Shown: positions 9,613 through 18,188 of the stretch, in pieces
Layout: each line of letters opens with the position of its first letter
How positions within the stretch are numbered: position 1 is the first letter of the stretch
Assembly: GCF_020329505.1 (NCBI RefSeq)
Contig: NZ_JAGKJJ010000005.1
Span: 1-64,000, forward strand
Direction of reading: 5' to 3'
Source of the DNA: Bradyrhizobium semiaridum
GTDB taxonomy: Bacteria > Pseudomonadota > Alphaproteobacteria > Rhizobiales > Xanthobacteraceae
DNA length: 64,000 nt
Notes under the pieces: model-generated
Told to the model about the DNA's origin: nothing
Databases searched by the model: none
Seen by the model: the letters and a program-made list of their open reading frames with translations, nothing else
Made by a program: the position numbers and the translations under genes

Positions 9613-10593
9613 TCAGCGATAGCGATCTGCGCGGTTGAGAAAACCCTTCACATAAGCCTCGACTGCGTCTTCCAGTGCCGTGAAGCCGCCGTTATAGCCC
9701 GCGTGCTGCAGGCGATCGACCGCGGCTTGCGTGAAGTACTGATAGCTGCCGCGAATCTGCTCCGGCATGTCGACATAGTCGATGTTCGGCCGCAGCCCCA
9801 GCGCGCCATAGGCGGCGACGATCAGGTCCTTGAAGCTGCGCGCCGTGCCGGTTCCGACGTTGAACAGCCCGCTGACATTGGGCGTCGCGAGCAGCCACAA
9901 CATCACCCGCACGACGTCGTCGACATAGATGAAATCGCGCCGCTGGTCGCCGTCGGCGATCCCGTCGCGATGCGACTTGAACAGCTGCACGGCGCGGCCC
10001 GCTTTGACATCGTCGAAGCGCCGCGCCAGCACGCTCATCATCGGGCCCTTGTGATATTCGTTCGGACCGAACACGTTGAAGAACTTCAGCCCGGCCCATT
10101 GCGGCGGCAGCTTCTCGTCGCGCGCTGCACGCTCGGCGACGACGAGGTCGAATAGCTGCTTGCTCCAGCCGTAGAGGTTCATCGGTCGCAGCCGCTTCAG
10201 CGCCGCGACCGACGGGTCGTCGTCGAAGCCCTGGTCGCCGTCGCCATAGGTCGCGGCCGACGAGGCATAGAGGAAGGGCGTCGCATTGGCGGTGCACCAA
10301 TCGAGCAGCCGCAGCGAGAGGCGGAAATTGGTCTCGACCACGAGGTCGCCGTCAGTCGCGGTGGTTTCCGAGATGGCGCCGAGATGGATGACGGCATCGA
10401 GGTGCCGTCCCTTCAGCCAGTCGCCGAGCTCGGCGGGTGGCACCAGGTCGGCCAGCTGGCGCTTCGCCAGGTTCCGCCACTTGCCATCGTGCCCGAGGGT
10501 ATCGGCGACCACGACGTCGCTGCGGCCGGCGTCATTGAGCGCCGCCACGACGTTCGATCCGATGAAACCGGCACCCCCGGTTACGAGAAACAT
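9613..10593 (-). CDS. hldD: ADP-L-glycero-D-manno-heptose 6-epimerase
   Basis: A 326-residue SDR enzyme that converts ADP-D-glycero- to ADP-L-glycero-D-manno-heptose, the donor used by WaaF. The start MFLVTGGAGFIGSNVVAAL places the NAD(P)-binding GxxGxxG at the extreme N-terminus, as in the family. YASSAATYG and YGWSKQLFD provide the Ser/Tyr/Lys catalytic set, and FFNVFGPNEYHKGPMMS is a hallmark of RfaD. Start at 10593 is chosen because upstream in-frame codons have no family character. It is the first gene of the leftward hldD-hldE-ligase operon and is divergent from waaF across a 137-base gap that must hold both promoters. Confidence 0.96.
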   Translation of the reverse strand: MFLVTGGAGFIGSNVVAALNDAGRSDVVVADTLGHDGKWRNLAKRQLADLVPPAELGDWLKGRHLDAVIHLGAISETTATDGDLVVETNFRLSLRLLDWCTANATPFLYASSAATYGDGDQGFDDDPSVAALKRLRPMNLYGWSKQLFDLVVAERAARDEKLPPQWAGLKFFNVFGPNEYHKGPMMSVLARRFDDVKAGRAVQLFKSHRDGIADGDQRRDFIYVDDVVRVMLWLLATPNVSGLFNVGTGTARSFKDLIVAAYGALGLRPNIDYVDMPEQIRGSYQYFTQAAVDRLQHAGYNGGFTALEDAVEAYVKGFLNRADRYR

Positions 10594-10730
10594 ATGGAAA
10601 TCCCACCAAATTTCACTTGCTGCCGCCAGCTTTGCCCCACTCCAGCGCCGCAGGCAACGACGGCTTTGACCTGCCTGTGCGAACCAGATACCGGAATGGC
10701 CGCAATCGTCCGGCTTGGCCATTTTTAGCT

Positions 10731-11795
10731 ATGAACGACAATTCAGTATTAGGGATCGAGACCCAGGACGCCTCGGATACGCGCCCGATCCTGGTGATTC
10801 CCTATGTCTGGATCGGCGATTTTGTCCGGGGCCAGACCGTGGTCCGGGTGCTCCGCAAGCGCTGGCCGAACCGGCCCGTGGACCTGCTGGTCACCCGGCT
10901 ATGCGCCCCGCTGGTCGACTACATGCCGGGGGTCCGCGCCGGGGTGGTTTTCGACCTGCCGCGCAGCCAGCTGGCGCTGGGCAAGCAGCGGGCGCTCGCC
11001 GCGGAACTGCGCGGGCGGAACTATGCCACCGCCCTGGTGCTGCCGCGCACCTGGAAGGCCGCCCTCGCGCCGGCCCTGGCCGGCATCCCGGAGCGGGTCG
11101 GCTTCTTCGGCGAGGCCCGATTCGGCCTGATCAACGCCATGCGCTGGGGCGAGCGGCAGCTGCCGCGCTTCATCGACAAGAATGCCGTCCTGGCGCTGCC
11201 TGACGGCGCGCCGCGCCCGCCGGAATGGCCGGTGCCGCAGCTCAGGGTTCCCGCCGAGGAGGCCGCCGGGTGGCGGCAGGCCAATGGATTGGGCACCGGG
11301 CCGGCCATCGCGCTCGGCCCGGGGTCGGTCGGCGAGTCGAAGCGCTGGACCTATTACCCGGAGGCCGCACGGCTGTTCGCCGAGCGCGGGCTCGACGTCT
11401 GGGTGGTCGGAGGTCCCGGCGAGAAGGCCCTGGCGCAACAGATCACGGCCGCCGGCGGGCCAAGGGTCCGCGATCTCACCGGCACCGACTTGCGCAACGG
11501 CGTGCTGGCGATGGCCGCGGCCAGCGTCGCAATTACGAACGATTCGGGGCTGATGCACATCGCGGCCGCGATCGGCACGCCGACCATGGGCATCTTCGGC
11601 CCGACCAGCCCCTATCTCTGGGCCCCGCTCAACGGCCTCGCCGCCACGGTGCTGCAGACCAAGAGCAAGCTGCCGTGCCAGCCTTGCCAGCGCACGGTCT
11701 GCACCATGAACGATCATCGCTGCATGCGCGATCTTCCTGCCGAAGAGGTGGTCGAGATCGCCCAGCGCGTGCTGGCTCAGATCAGCGTGCGATAG
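10731..11795 (+). CDS. waaF: LPS heptosyltransferase II (GT9)
   Basis: A 354-residue GT9 enzyme that adds an L-glycero-D-manno-heptose to the LPS inner core at the cytoplasmic face. The N-domain starts ILVIPYVWIGDFVRGQTV, and the C-domain contains GPGSVGESKRWTYYPEAARL and TNDSGLMHIAAAIGTPTMGI, the GT9 nucleotide-binding signature. ATG at 10731 is taken as start because the homologous region begins soon after; an upstream in-frame start at 10617 would run into hldD's promoter. The final 19 bases overlap the end of the opposing lpcC-like gene. Donor supply comes from the adjacent hldE/hldD genes. Confidence 0.94.
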   Translation: MNDNSVLGIETQDASDTRPILVIPYVWIGDFVRGQTVVRVLRKRWPNRPVDLLVTRLCAPLVDYMPGVRAGVVFDLPRSQLALGKQRALAAELRGRNYATALVLPRTWKAALAPALAGIPERVGFFGEARFGLINAMRWGERQLPRFIDKNAVLALPDGAPRPPEWPVPQLRVPAEEAAGWRQANGLGTGPAIALGPGSVGESKRWTYYPEAARLFAERGLDVWVVGGPGEKALAQQITAAGGPRVRDLTGTDLRNGVLAMAAASVAITNDSGLMHIAAAIGTPTMGIFGPTSPYLWAPLNGLAATVLQTKSKLPCQPCQRTVCTMNDHRCMRDLPAEEVVEIAQRVLAQISVR

Positions 11796-12823
11796 ACCTC
11801 GGCGATCGCCCGCGCCTCGGCATCGAGGCTGAACTTATCCACAACCTGTGCCCGCGCCCGCGCCCCCATCGCTTTGGCCGACGCGACGTCGCGCATCAAC
11901 GGCTCCAGCGCGGCGGCCAGCGCGGCGGCGTCGCCCGGCGGCGTCAGCACGCCGGTGACGCCGTCCTCGACGACGAACTCGGCGGCGCCCGCGCGCGCGG
12001 CGACCAGCGCCGCGCCTGTCGACATCGCCTCGATCAGGGTCAGGCCGAAGCCTTCGTTGCGCGAGGTGAAGGCATAGATCGTCAAACGCTGGTACCAGCG
12101 CACGACATCCTCGATCGGCAGCTCGCCGGTGATGATGATGCGCGACTGCAAGCCTGCGGCGGCGATGCGCTGCTTCAATTCATTGGCAAAGCCCTGCTGC
12201 TCAGGCACCACGGCGCCGACGATCACGGCGGTGAAATCCGGATAGCGCGGCAGCAGGGCGCACATCGCATCGACGAACACGTCGCTGCCCTTCTGTGCGC
12301 GGACGCGGCCAAAGCAGCCGATCGCGTAGCGCCCTGGCAGCCCGCTCTCGGCAAACGCTGCGGCGCGATCGGCCGGCGGCGCATAGCGATCCGTGTCGAC
12401 ACCATGCATCACCACCGTCGCATCGCGCTTCAGATATGACGCCGACAGCGGACTGGTCGCGATGACCGCATCCATGTTGCGGATCAGCCAGCGCGTCAGC
12501 CAGGTGTGATGGCGCTGCGCCGCCGAGGTGAAGATCAGTTTCAGCGGCCAGCCGAGCGCACGCAGCACGAGCCCTGCGATCATCTCGTCGTTGCGGCGTG
12601 CATGCCAAATCAGCGGCGCCTGTCGCCGCCACAACCGCATGAGGCCGACGAATCCCAACGCGGCGAAGCCGCCCGGCCGGTGCGAGCCGAGCCAGGCCGC
12701 GCGAAACATCTTCGCCAGCAGCGGGGCTACCATCCGGTTGGTCGCGGTGACGCCGGAATAGCGCCTGTGCAGATTCGGCACGATGAGTTCGAGCTCGCCG
12801 GCGGATATGTTCTCAATCGGCAC
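11777..12823 (-). CDS. lpcC: GT4 glycosyltransferase, LpcC-like LPS core mannosyltransferase
   Basis: A GT-B fold transferase of 348 residues. IVPNLHRRYSGVTATNRMV near the N-terminus is the characteristic acceptor-side segment of rhizobial LpcC, which transfers mannose from GDP-mannose to Kdo. The C-domain has GRVRAQKGSDVFVDAM and SRNEGFGLTLIEAMSTGAA, with the EGFGLxxxEA donor motif. I place the start at the GTG at 12823, which has GGAG 7 nt upstream. An ATG at 12868 would add 15 residues but lacks a ribosome-binding site. It is convergent with waaF and overlaps its 3' end. The sugar specificity is inferred from family resemblance. Confidence 0.82.
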   Translation of the reverse strand: MPIENISAGELELIVPNLHRRYSGVTATNRMVAPLLAKMFRAAWLGSHRPGGFAALGFVGLMRLWRRQAPLIWHARRNDEMIAGLVLRALGWPLKLIFTSAAQRHHTWLTRWLIRNMDAVIATSPLSASYLKRDATVVMHGVDTDRYAPPADRAAAFAESGLPGRYAIGCFGRVRAQKGSDVFVDAMCALLPRYPDFTAVIVGAVVPEQQGFANELKQRIAAAGLQSRIIITGELPIEDVVRWYQRLTIYAFTSRNEGFGLTLIEAMSTGAALVAARAGAAEFVVEDGVTGVLTPPGDAAALAAALEPLMRDVASAKAMGARARAQVVDKFSLDAEARAIAEVYRTLI

Positions 12824-12953
12824 GCAAGTCTCCGTTTCGCGCCAGTTCCTATACGCAACATTAAGCATGGTGGCCAGTTCGGCCGCGGCGAAACCCCCTC
12901 TTCACCACGCTCCCGCTAGCATCGCCAGTTAAAGATATCGGGAGAGCTGTTCG

Positions 12954-13967
12954 ATGACCGTGCTCGTGACCGGCGGTGCCGGCTATATCGGAAGTCACAT
13001 GGTGCACGCGCTGGTCGATGCCGGCGAGAGCGTCGTCGTGGTCGACAATCTCTCCACCGGTTTCTCCGCGTTCCTGCCCGAAACTGTTCCGCTGTTCATC
13101 GGCGATGCTGGCGACGAGAACCTCGTCGAAGGCGTGATCGCCCAGCACCAGATCGACTGCATCATCCATTTCGCCGGCTCGATCGTGGTGCCGGACTCGA
13201 TGCGCGATCCGCTCGGCTACTACCGCAACAACACCATGACGACGCGCAGCCTGCTCAACGCGGCGGTGAAGGGCGGCGTCAGCCGTTTCATCTTCTCCTC
13301 GACCGCGGCGGTCTACGGCAATCCGGAACAGGTGCCGGTGCCGGAGATCGCGCCGACCCGTCCGCTGTCGCCCTACGGTTCGTCGAAGCTGATGACCGAG
13401 ATCATGCTGCATGACGTTGCCTCGGCGCACGGCATGGGCTACGTCGTGCTGCGCTACTTCAACGTCGCCGGCGCCGATCCGCATGGCCGCTGCGGCCTTG
13501 CCACCGTCGGCGCCACGCATCTGCTCAAGATCGCGGTCGAGGCCGCGACCGGCCAGCGCGCCAAGATCGACGTGTTCGGCACCGACTATCCGACGCCGGA
13601 CGGCAGCTGCATCCGGGACTTCATCCATGTTAGCGACCTCGTCGAGGCGCATCGCGCGGCGCTGTCCTATCTGCGCGGCGGCGGCCAGTCGGCGACGCTG
13701 AACTGCGGCTATGGCCGCGGCTATTCGGTGCTCGAGACGATCGAGGCGGTGCGCCGCGTCTCGATGCGCAATTTCGCCGTCGCCTACGCGGCGCGCCGGC
13801 CCGGCGACATCACGGCGATGGTCGCCGACACCAGCCGCATCCGCGCGACGCTCGACTGGACGCCGCGCTACGACAATATTGAGACCATCGCGGCCCATGC
13901 GCTCTCCTGGGAGGAGAAGCTGTTCAGGGAGCGCGGCGGCCTCCCGCGACAGGCAGAATCGGCCTAA
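12954..13967 (+). CDS. galE: UDP-glucose 4-epimerase
   Basis: A 337-residue SDR enzyme interconverting UDP-glucose and UDP-galactose (or the N-acetyl forms). It begins TVLVTGGAGYIGSHMVHAL with the NAD-binding GGAGYIGS, has IHFAGSIVVPDS, the catalytic Ser in FSSTAAVYGNP, and the Tyr-Lys pair in SPYGSSKLMTE. LRYFNVAGADPHGRCG and the late RRPGDITAMVAD are typical of GalE. A GGGAG ribosome-binding site precedes the ATG. It is the first gene of a rightward pair with the ABC exporter 98 bases downstream. The gap contains a short stem (CAAGCC/GGCTTG around 13974-13992) with no T-run on the coding strand. Confidence 0.93.
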   Translation: MTVLVTGGAGYIGSHMVHALVDAGESVVVVDNLSTGFSAFLPETVPLFIGDAGDENLVEGVIAQHQIDCIIHFAGSIVVPDSMRDPLGYYRNNTMTTRSLLNAAVKGGVSRFIFSSTAAVYGNPEQVPVPEIAPTRPLSPYGSSKLMTEIMLHDVASAHGMGYVVLRYFNVAGADPHGRCGLATVGATHLLKIAVEAATGQRAKIDVFGTDYPTPDGSCIRDFIHVSDLVEAHRAALSYLRGGGQSATLNCGYGRGYSVLETIEAVRRVSMRNFAVAYAARRPGDITAMVADTSRIRATLDWTPRYDNIETIAAHALSWEEKLFRERGGLPRQAESA

Positions 13968-14065
13968 AGATCAAGCCTTTATTGGGCTTGAAAAAGCAGC
14001 AACAAGCGGGCAAGGAGTCTTCGCAACCCTGACGGCCGGCGCGGCCCGCCGTCAATGGAACGCGG

Positions 14066-15871
14066 ATGGCCCAGTTTCCAAAGAAAATTACCGACGATCC
14101 CTATGGCGCGGCGATCCTGATTCGCCGCCTGGTCATGGAACAGGGGATCATCTACTGGCGGCGGTACCTGATGGCGTTCGGCCTGATGGCGCTCGCCGCC
14201 GGCGCTACCGCCGGTGCGACCTATGTGCTCGGCCAGGTGATCAACCAGGCCTATGTCGACAAGAACATCCCGGGCATCGCGATGTTCGCCGGCGTCACCT
14301 GCGTGTTGCTGTTCATCAAGGGCGTGGCGACCTACGGCCACATGGTGATCCTCAACAAGATCTCCAACGCCATCCTCGCCAACAACCAGCGCCAGTTGTT
14401 CGCCAAGCTGATGAGCGAGAGCATCGGCTTCTTCTCGGAACGGCATTCGTCGGAATTCCTAGCGCGGCTCACCGCCGGCGCCAAGTCGATCACCGACGTG
14501 CTCAACATGCTGGTCAACGCGATCGGCCGCGACTTCCTGATGCTGATCAGCATGGTCGCGGTGATGGTGTGGCAGGATCCGCTGATGTCGTTCATCGGCC
14601 TCGTTGCGGTGCCGCCGGCGATGCTGGTGCTGCGCAAGCTGGTGAAGCGCATCAAGGGTCTCGCCTACAACCAGTTCACCGGCACCGCCGACATCCTCGA
14701 GACCATGCAGGAATCGCTGCAGGGCATCCGCACCGTGAAGGCGTTCACGCTCGAAGGCACGATGCAGCAGCGGATCGACGCCAACATCGCAACCGTCGAG
14801 AACAACGCCAACAAGATGGCGCGGATCGCCAACCGCTCCAACCCGCTGATGGAGATGCTGGGCGGCTTCGCGGTCGCCGGCTGCCTGCTCTATGGCGGCT
14901 ACAGCGTGGTCGCGCTCGGCGCCACCCCGGGGCAGTTCTTCTCGTTCCTGACCGCGTTCCTGATGGCGACGGAACCTGCCAAGCGGCTGGCGCGGCTCAA
15001 CATCGATCTCAACAGCCAGCTGGTCGGCGCGCGGATGCTGCTCGAAGTGGTCGACAGCCCAGCCAGCGAGCAGTCCGACGACGACAAGCCGGCGCTGCAA
15101 CTCTCCGACGCGCGGATCGAGCTGCGCGACGTCAGCTTCGCCTATCGCGCGGGCGAACCCGTGCTCGACCGCATGAGCTTCATGGCCGAACCGGGCAAGG
15201 TGACCGCGCTGGTCGGCCCCTCCGGCGGCGGCAAGTCGACGGTGCTGGCTTTGCTGCTGCGCTTCTACGAGACGACGATGGGCTCGATCCTGATCGACGG
15301 CCAGTCGATCTCGCAGGTGTCGCGAAAATCGCTGCGGCAGCAAACCGCCTATGTCGGCCAGGACGTCTATCTGTTCCGCGACACCATCCGGAGCAACATC
15401 GCCTTCGGCCGGCCAGGCGCCAGCGAGGCCGAGATCATCGACGCCGCCAAGGCGGCCTGCGCGCATGATTTCATCATGAGTTTCCCGCTCGGCTACGACA
15501 CGCCGGTCGGCGAACACGGCACCCAGCTCTCCGGCGGCCAGCGCCAGCGCATTGCGGTGGCGCGCGCGCTGATCAAGAACGCGCCGATCATCCTGCTCGA
15601 CGAGGCCACCGCCGCGCTCGACTCCGAATCGGAGAAGCAGGTGCAGGAGGCGATCGAGCATCTGTGCCAGGGCCGCACCACGATCGTGATCGCGCACCGC
15701 CTGCACACCATCATGCATGCCGACGCGATCTTGGTCGTCGAGGCCGGCACCATCGTCGAGCGCGGCCGGCACGAGGACCTGCTCCGCCGCGGCGGCCGCT
15801 ACGCCTCGTTCTTCCGCCTGCAGCATCACCACGACGTCTCGCCGCTGGCGCCGATCAGCGCCACCGCCTGA
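14066..15871 (+). CDS. ABC exporter, MsbA-like (fused permease and ATPase)
   Basis: A 601-residue half-transporter: six membrane helices in residues about 30-330 and an ATPase domain from about 350. Walker A is GPSGGGKST, Q-loop YVGQDVYLFRD, signature LSGGQRQRIAVARAL, Walker B IILLDEATAAL and switch His in VIAHRLHT. This architecture is that of MsbA and relatives that flip lipid A-core or other lipids from the inner to the outer leaflet of the cytoplasmic membrane. The LPS neighbourhood supports that role, but HlyB-type or glucan exporters share the fold, so substrate is inferred. Confidence 0.88.
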   Translation: MAQFPKKITDDPYGAAILIRRLVMEQGIIYWRRYLMAFGLMALAAGATAGATYVLGQVINQAYVDKNIPGIAMFAGVTCVLLFIKGVATYGHMVILNKISNAILANNQRQLFAKLMSESIGFFSERHSSEFLARLTAGAKSITDVLNMLVNAIGRDFLMLISMVAVMVWQDPLMSFIGLVAVPPAMLVLRKLVKRIKGLAYNQFTGTADILETMQESLQGIRTVKAFTLEGTMQQRIDANIATVENNANKMARIANRSNPLMEMLGGFAVAGCLLYGGYSVVALGATPGQFFSFLTAFLMATEPAKRLARLNIDLNSQLVGARMLLEVVDSPASEQSDDDKPALQLSDARIELRDVSFAYRAGEPVLDRMSFMAEPGKVTALVGPSGGGKSTVLALLLRFYETTMGSILIDGQSISQVSRKSLRQQTAYVGQDVYLFRDTIRSNIAFGRPGASEAEIIDAAKAACAHDFIMSFPLGYDTPVGEHGTQLSGGQRQRIAVARALIKNAPIILLDEATAALDSESEKQVQEAIEHLCQGRTTIVIAHRLHTIMHADAILVVEAGTIVERGRHEDLLRRGGRYASFFRLQHHHDVSPLAPISATA

Positions 15872-15916
15872 GCGTGATGAAGTTAGATTGAATTCGGTTT
15901 CGCCGTTGGCTCGGTC

Positions 15917-16039
15917 CACCTCTCCCCGACGGGGAGAGGTCGATTTGCGCCAGCAAATCGGGTGAGGGGCCGCAGCACTCGCGAGAGGCCGTAACCCCTC
16001 ACCCGGCGCTACGCGCCGACCTCTCCCAAGGGAGAGGTG
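15917..16039. repeat. Palindromic repeat family A, gene-less copy
   Basis: A nested inverted structure between two convergent genes. The outer hairpins are CCTCTCCCCGACGGGGAGAG on the left and CTCTCCCAAGGGAGAG on the right, each followed inward by GGTGAGGGG or its complement CCCCTCACC, around a centre of about 25 bases. The same architecture recurs at 27828-28014 and, with a nuclease gene in the centre, at 47406-47902. Flanking bases (about 15882-15900) resemble a degenerate arm of the repeat family seen at 56913-57043, so this copy may have landed inside another repeat. Confidence 0.8.
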
Positions 16040-16080
16040 AAGCTACGATGCTGCTCCAGCTTAATCCGATCTCTAGAGTC

Positions 16081-17259
16081 TCATCCCTTCGGCATCAGCC
16101 CCGCGCGCAGCACGCGCAGGACGTTGCCGCCCATCACCTTGCGGATGTCGTCCTCGGAGAATCCGCTTTGCATCAGCGCCTGGGTCACGGCGACGACCTC
16201 ACCGGCATCGAAGCCGGTGGTGGTCGAGCCGTCGAAATCTGAGCCGAGGCCGACGTAATCGATGCCGACGAGATCGCGGACATGAGCGATGGCCCGCGCG
16301 ACATTCTTCGGATCGAGCGAGCAGACCGCGCCCTGCCAGAAACCGATTCCGATCACACCGCCGGTGCGCGCCACGCCCTTGATCTCGTCGTCGGTGAGGT
16401 TGCGGTTGACCTTGCAGGTCGCCTGCACGCCGCCGTGACTGGAGACCACCGGGCGCGTTGCCATCGCCAGCACGTCGGCGACCGCGGCATGGCTGGCATG
16501 GGCGATGTCGACGACCATGCCGATCCTCTCCATCCGCTGCACCACCTTGCGGCCGAGCGGCGTCAGCCCGCCCTTCGCAATGCCGTGCAGCGAGCCGGCG
16601 ATGTCGTTGTCGAAGAAATGCGTCAGGCCCGCCATTCTGAACCCGGCCGCGTACAGCACATCGAGATTGTCTATATTGCCCTCGAGGTCGTGCAGGCCCT
16701 CGACCGAGAGCATGCCGCCGACCACCGCTGCGCCGCCTTTCCGATCGGCGAGCAGTCGATCGATGTCCGTGGATGTCGCGATCAGACGCAGTTGCCCACC
16801 CGACGCATCGGCAAAATTCCGCAATTTCTCGGCATGCCACAGCGAGCGTTGCAGCAGCGAGAACCAGGTTCGCGGCGGCTGCAGATCGATGATGGCGAGG
16901 TTGGTGATGGTGTCGGTATCTGATGGGTTCGAGTCGTAGTTCTGCCCCTTCGGCGATTTGGTGAAGGATGCGAACACCTGGAGCGCGTAATGTCCCGCGA
17001 TCAGCCTCGGCAGGTCGACATGGCCGTGATCGGCGCGGGCCAGCAGATCGCGCTTCCAGGCCAAGCTGTCGGCATGCATGTCGGCGACGTCGAGCGTCGC
17101 CTGCAACGCCCGCGCCGCAGGCGTAATATCCAGCGCGACCCGCTGGACCCTGTTCTGCGCCCGGTCGATACGCTCCGGCATGATAGCGAAAACCGTGGCG
17201 CCACCGCCGACGATGACGGCGGCGACGACGGCGAGGCCGATCAAAAGCCGTTTCCTCAC
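16081..17259 (-). CDS. Membrane dipeptidase (peptidase M19), secreted or membrane-anchored
   Basis: A 392-residue zinc dipeptidase of the renal-dipeptidase family. It begins with an uncleaved anchor or signal (MRKRLLIGLAVVAAVIVGGG), followed by DMHADSLAW (the HxD metal pair), LSVEGLHDLEG (bridging Glu), DIAHASHAAVADV and SSHGGVQATCKVNRNL, and GLGSDFDGS near the end, the full ligand series of the family. I chose the GTG at 17259 because GGGGAGG sits 8 nt upstream; a start at 17319 would put 20 polar residues before the signal. It hydrolyses dipeptides, possibly from peptidoglycan or the medium. The next gene on the other side is divergent. Confidence 0.88.
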   Translation of the reverse strand: MRKRLLIGLAVVAAVIVGGGATVFAIMPERIDRAQNRVQRVALDITPAARALQATLDVADMHADSLAWKRDLLARADHGHVDLPRLIAGHYALQVFASFTKSPKGQNYDSNPSDTDTITNLAIIDLQPPRTWFSLLQRSLWHAEKLRNFADASGGQLRLIATSTDIDRLLADRKGGAAVVGGMLSVEGLHDLEGNIDNLDVLYAAGFRMAGLTHFFDNDIAGSLHGIAKGGLTPLGRKVVQRMERIGMVVDIAHASHAAVADVLAMATRPVVSSHGGVQATCKVNRNLTDDEIKGVARTGGVIGIGFWQGAVCSLDPKNVARAIAHVRDLVGIDYVGLGSDFDGSTTTGFDAGEVVAVTQALMQSGFSEDDIRKVMGGNVLRVLRAGLMPKG

Positions 17260-17412
17260 CGCCAGGACCTCCCCGGCCAGCCGCTGCCCGCTGTAACCAG
17301 CGGAAAGCTGGCCCCACATCTGCGCCGGGCAGGGCCGCAGCCCCTAGCCGCAAAGGCCGCAACCGCGTAAATACGGGGCGCTCTTTCTCCTTCAACCCAC
17401 CGAGACCCGTCC

Positions 17413-18114
17413 ATGAACGCCGCCTCCACTGTCATTCCGCTTCCGCAGCAAGCCTCGCTCCCCGTCGTCGGAGAGGCCGGCGTCTATCCGGTGCGCCGCA
17501 TCTGGTGCGTCGGGCGCAACTATCTCGAGCATATCAGGGAGATGGGCAATGACGAGCGGGCGCCGCCGTTCTTCTTCGCCAAGCATGCCGACATGCTGGT
17601 AGCAGACGGCGCCACCATCCCCTATCCGCCGCTGACCAAGGATCTGCATCACGAGGTCGAACTCGTGGTCGCGATGAAGAGCGGCGGGCTGAACATCCCG
17701 GCCGACAAGGCGCTCGATCACGTCTACGGCTACGCCGTCGGCATCGACCTGACCCGCCGCGACCTGCAGATCGCCTCGCGCAAAAAGGAGCGTCCCTGGG
17801 AGATCGGCAAGTCGTTCGACTATTCGGCGCCGTGCTCGGCGATCCAGCCGGCCGCCAAGATCGGCCATCCGACCGCCGGCAAGATCTGGCTCACCGTCAA
17901 CGGCAAGGAAACCCAGAAGGGCGACCTCACCGAACTGATCTGGAACGTGCCGGAGATCATCTGGCAGCTCTCGCAGCAGGTGAAGCTTGCCGCCGGCGAC
18001 ATCATCATGACCGGCACCCCGGCCGGCGTCTCGCAGCTGCAGCCTGGTGACGTCATCGAATGCGGCGTCGACGGTGTCGGCAAGCTGAAGGTGTCGATCG
18101 GCAAGCCGGAGTAA
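17413..18114 (+). CDS. Fumarylacetoacetate hydrolase family protein (fumarylpyruvate hydrolase-like)
   Basis: A 233-residue cytosolic hydrolase of the FAH fold. Visible pieces are IWCVGRNYLEHIREMG, PPFFFAKHADML, the metal-binding acidic residues in LHHEVELVVAM and YAVGIDLTRRDLQ, and the C-terminal GDIIMTGTPAGVSQLQPGD signature. Short single-domain members near this size split beta-diketones such as fumarylpyruvate in the gentisate pathway or decarboxylate oxaloacetate; which one applies is not decided by sequence. Divergent from the dipeptidase and followed by a strong terminator, so probably transcribed alone. Confidence 0.88.
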   Translation: MNAASTVIPLPQQASLPVVGEAGVYPVRRIWCVGRNYLEHIREMGNDERAPPFFFAKHADMLVADGATIPYPPLTKDLHHEVELVVAMKSGGLNIPADKALDHVYGYAVGIDLTRRDLQIASRKKERPWEIGKSFDYSAPCSAIQPAAKIGHPTAGKIWLTVNGKETQKGDLTELIWNVPEIIWQLSQQVKLAAGDIIMTGTPAGVSQLQPGDVIECGVDGVGKLKVSIGKPE

Positions 18115-18140
18115 GCTCACCGCAAATTCACGGCGATTGC

Positions 18141-18170
18141 AAAGCCCCGGACCTGGCGTCCGGGGCTTTT
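18141..18170 (+). terminator. Intrinsic terminator after the FAH-family gene
   Basis: A 10-bp perfect stem AAGCCCCGGA (18142-18151) and TCCGGGGCTT (18159-18168) with a 7-base loop and a run of T on the plus strand. It sits between the convergent FAH-family and malic enzyme genes. A short A-run at the left side means it could also act weakly on the opposite strand. Confidence 0.85.
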
Positions 18171-18188
18171 ACGTTGCTGTTTCGTCCA

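Noticed and set aside
13974..13992. Terminator after galE
   Set aside because: The stem CAAGCC/GGCTTG is followed by A residues on the coding strand, so it would not end galE transcription, and the MsbA-like gene probably depends on read-through.
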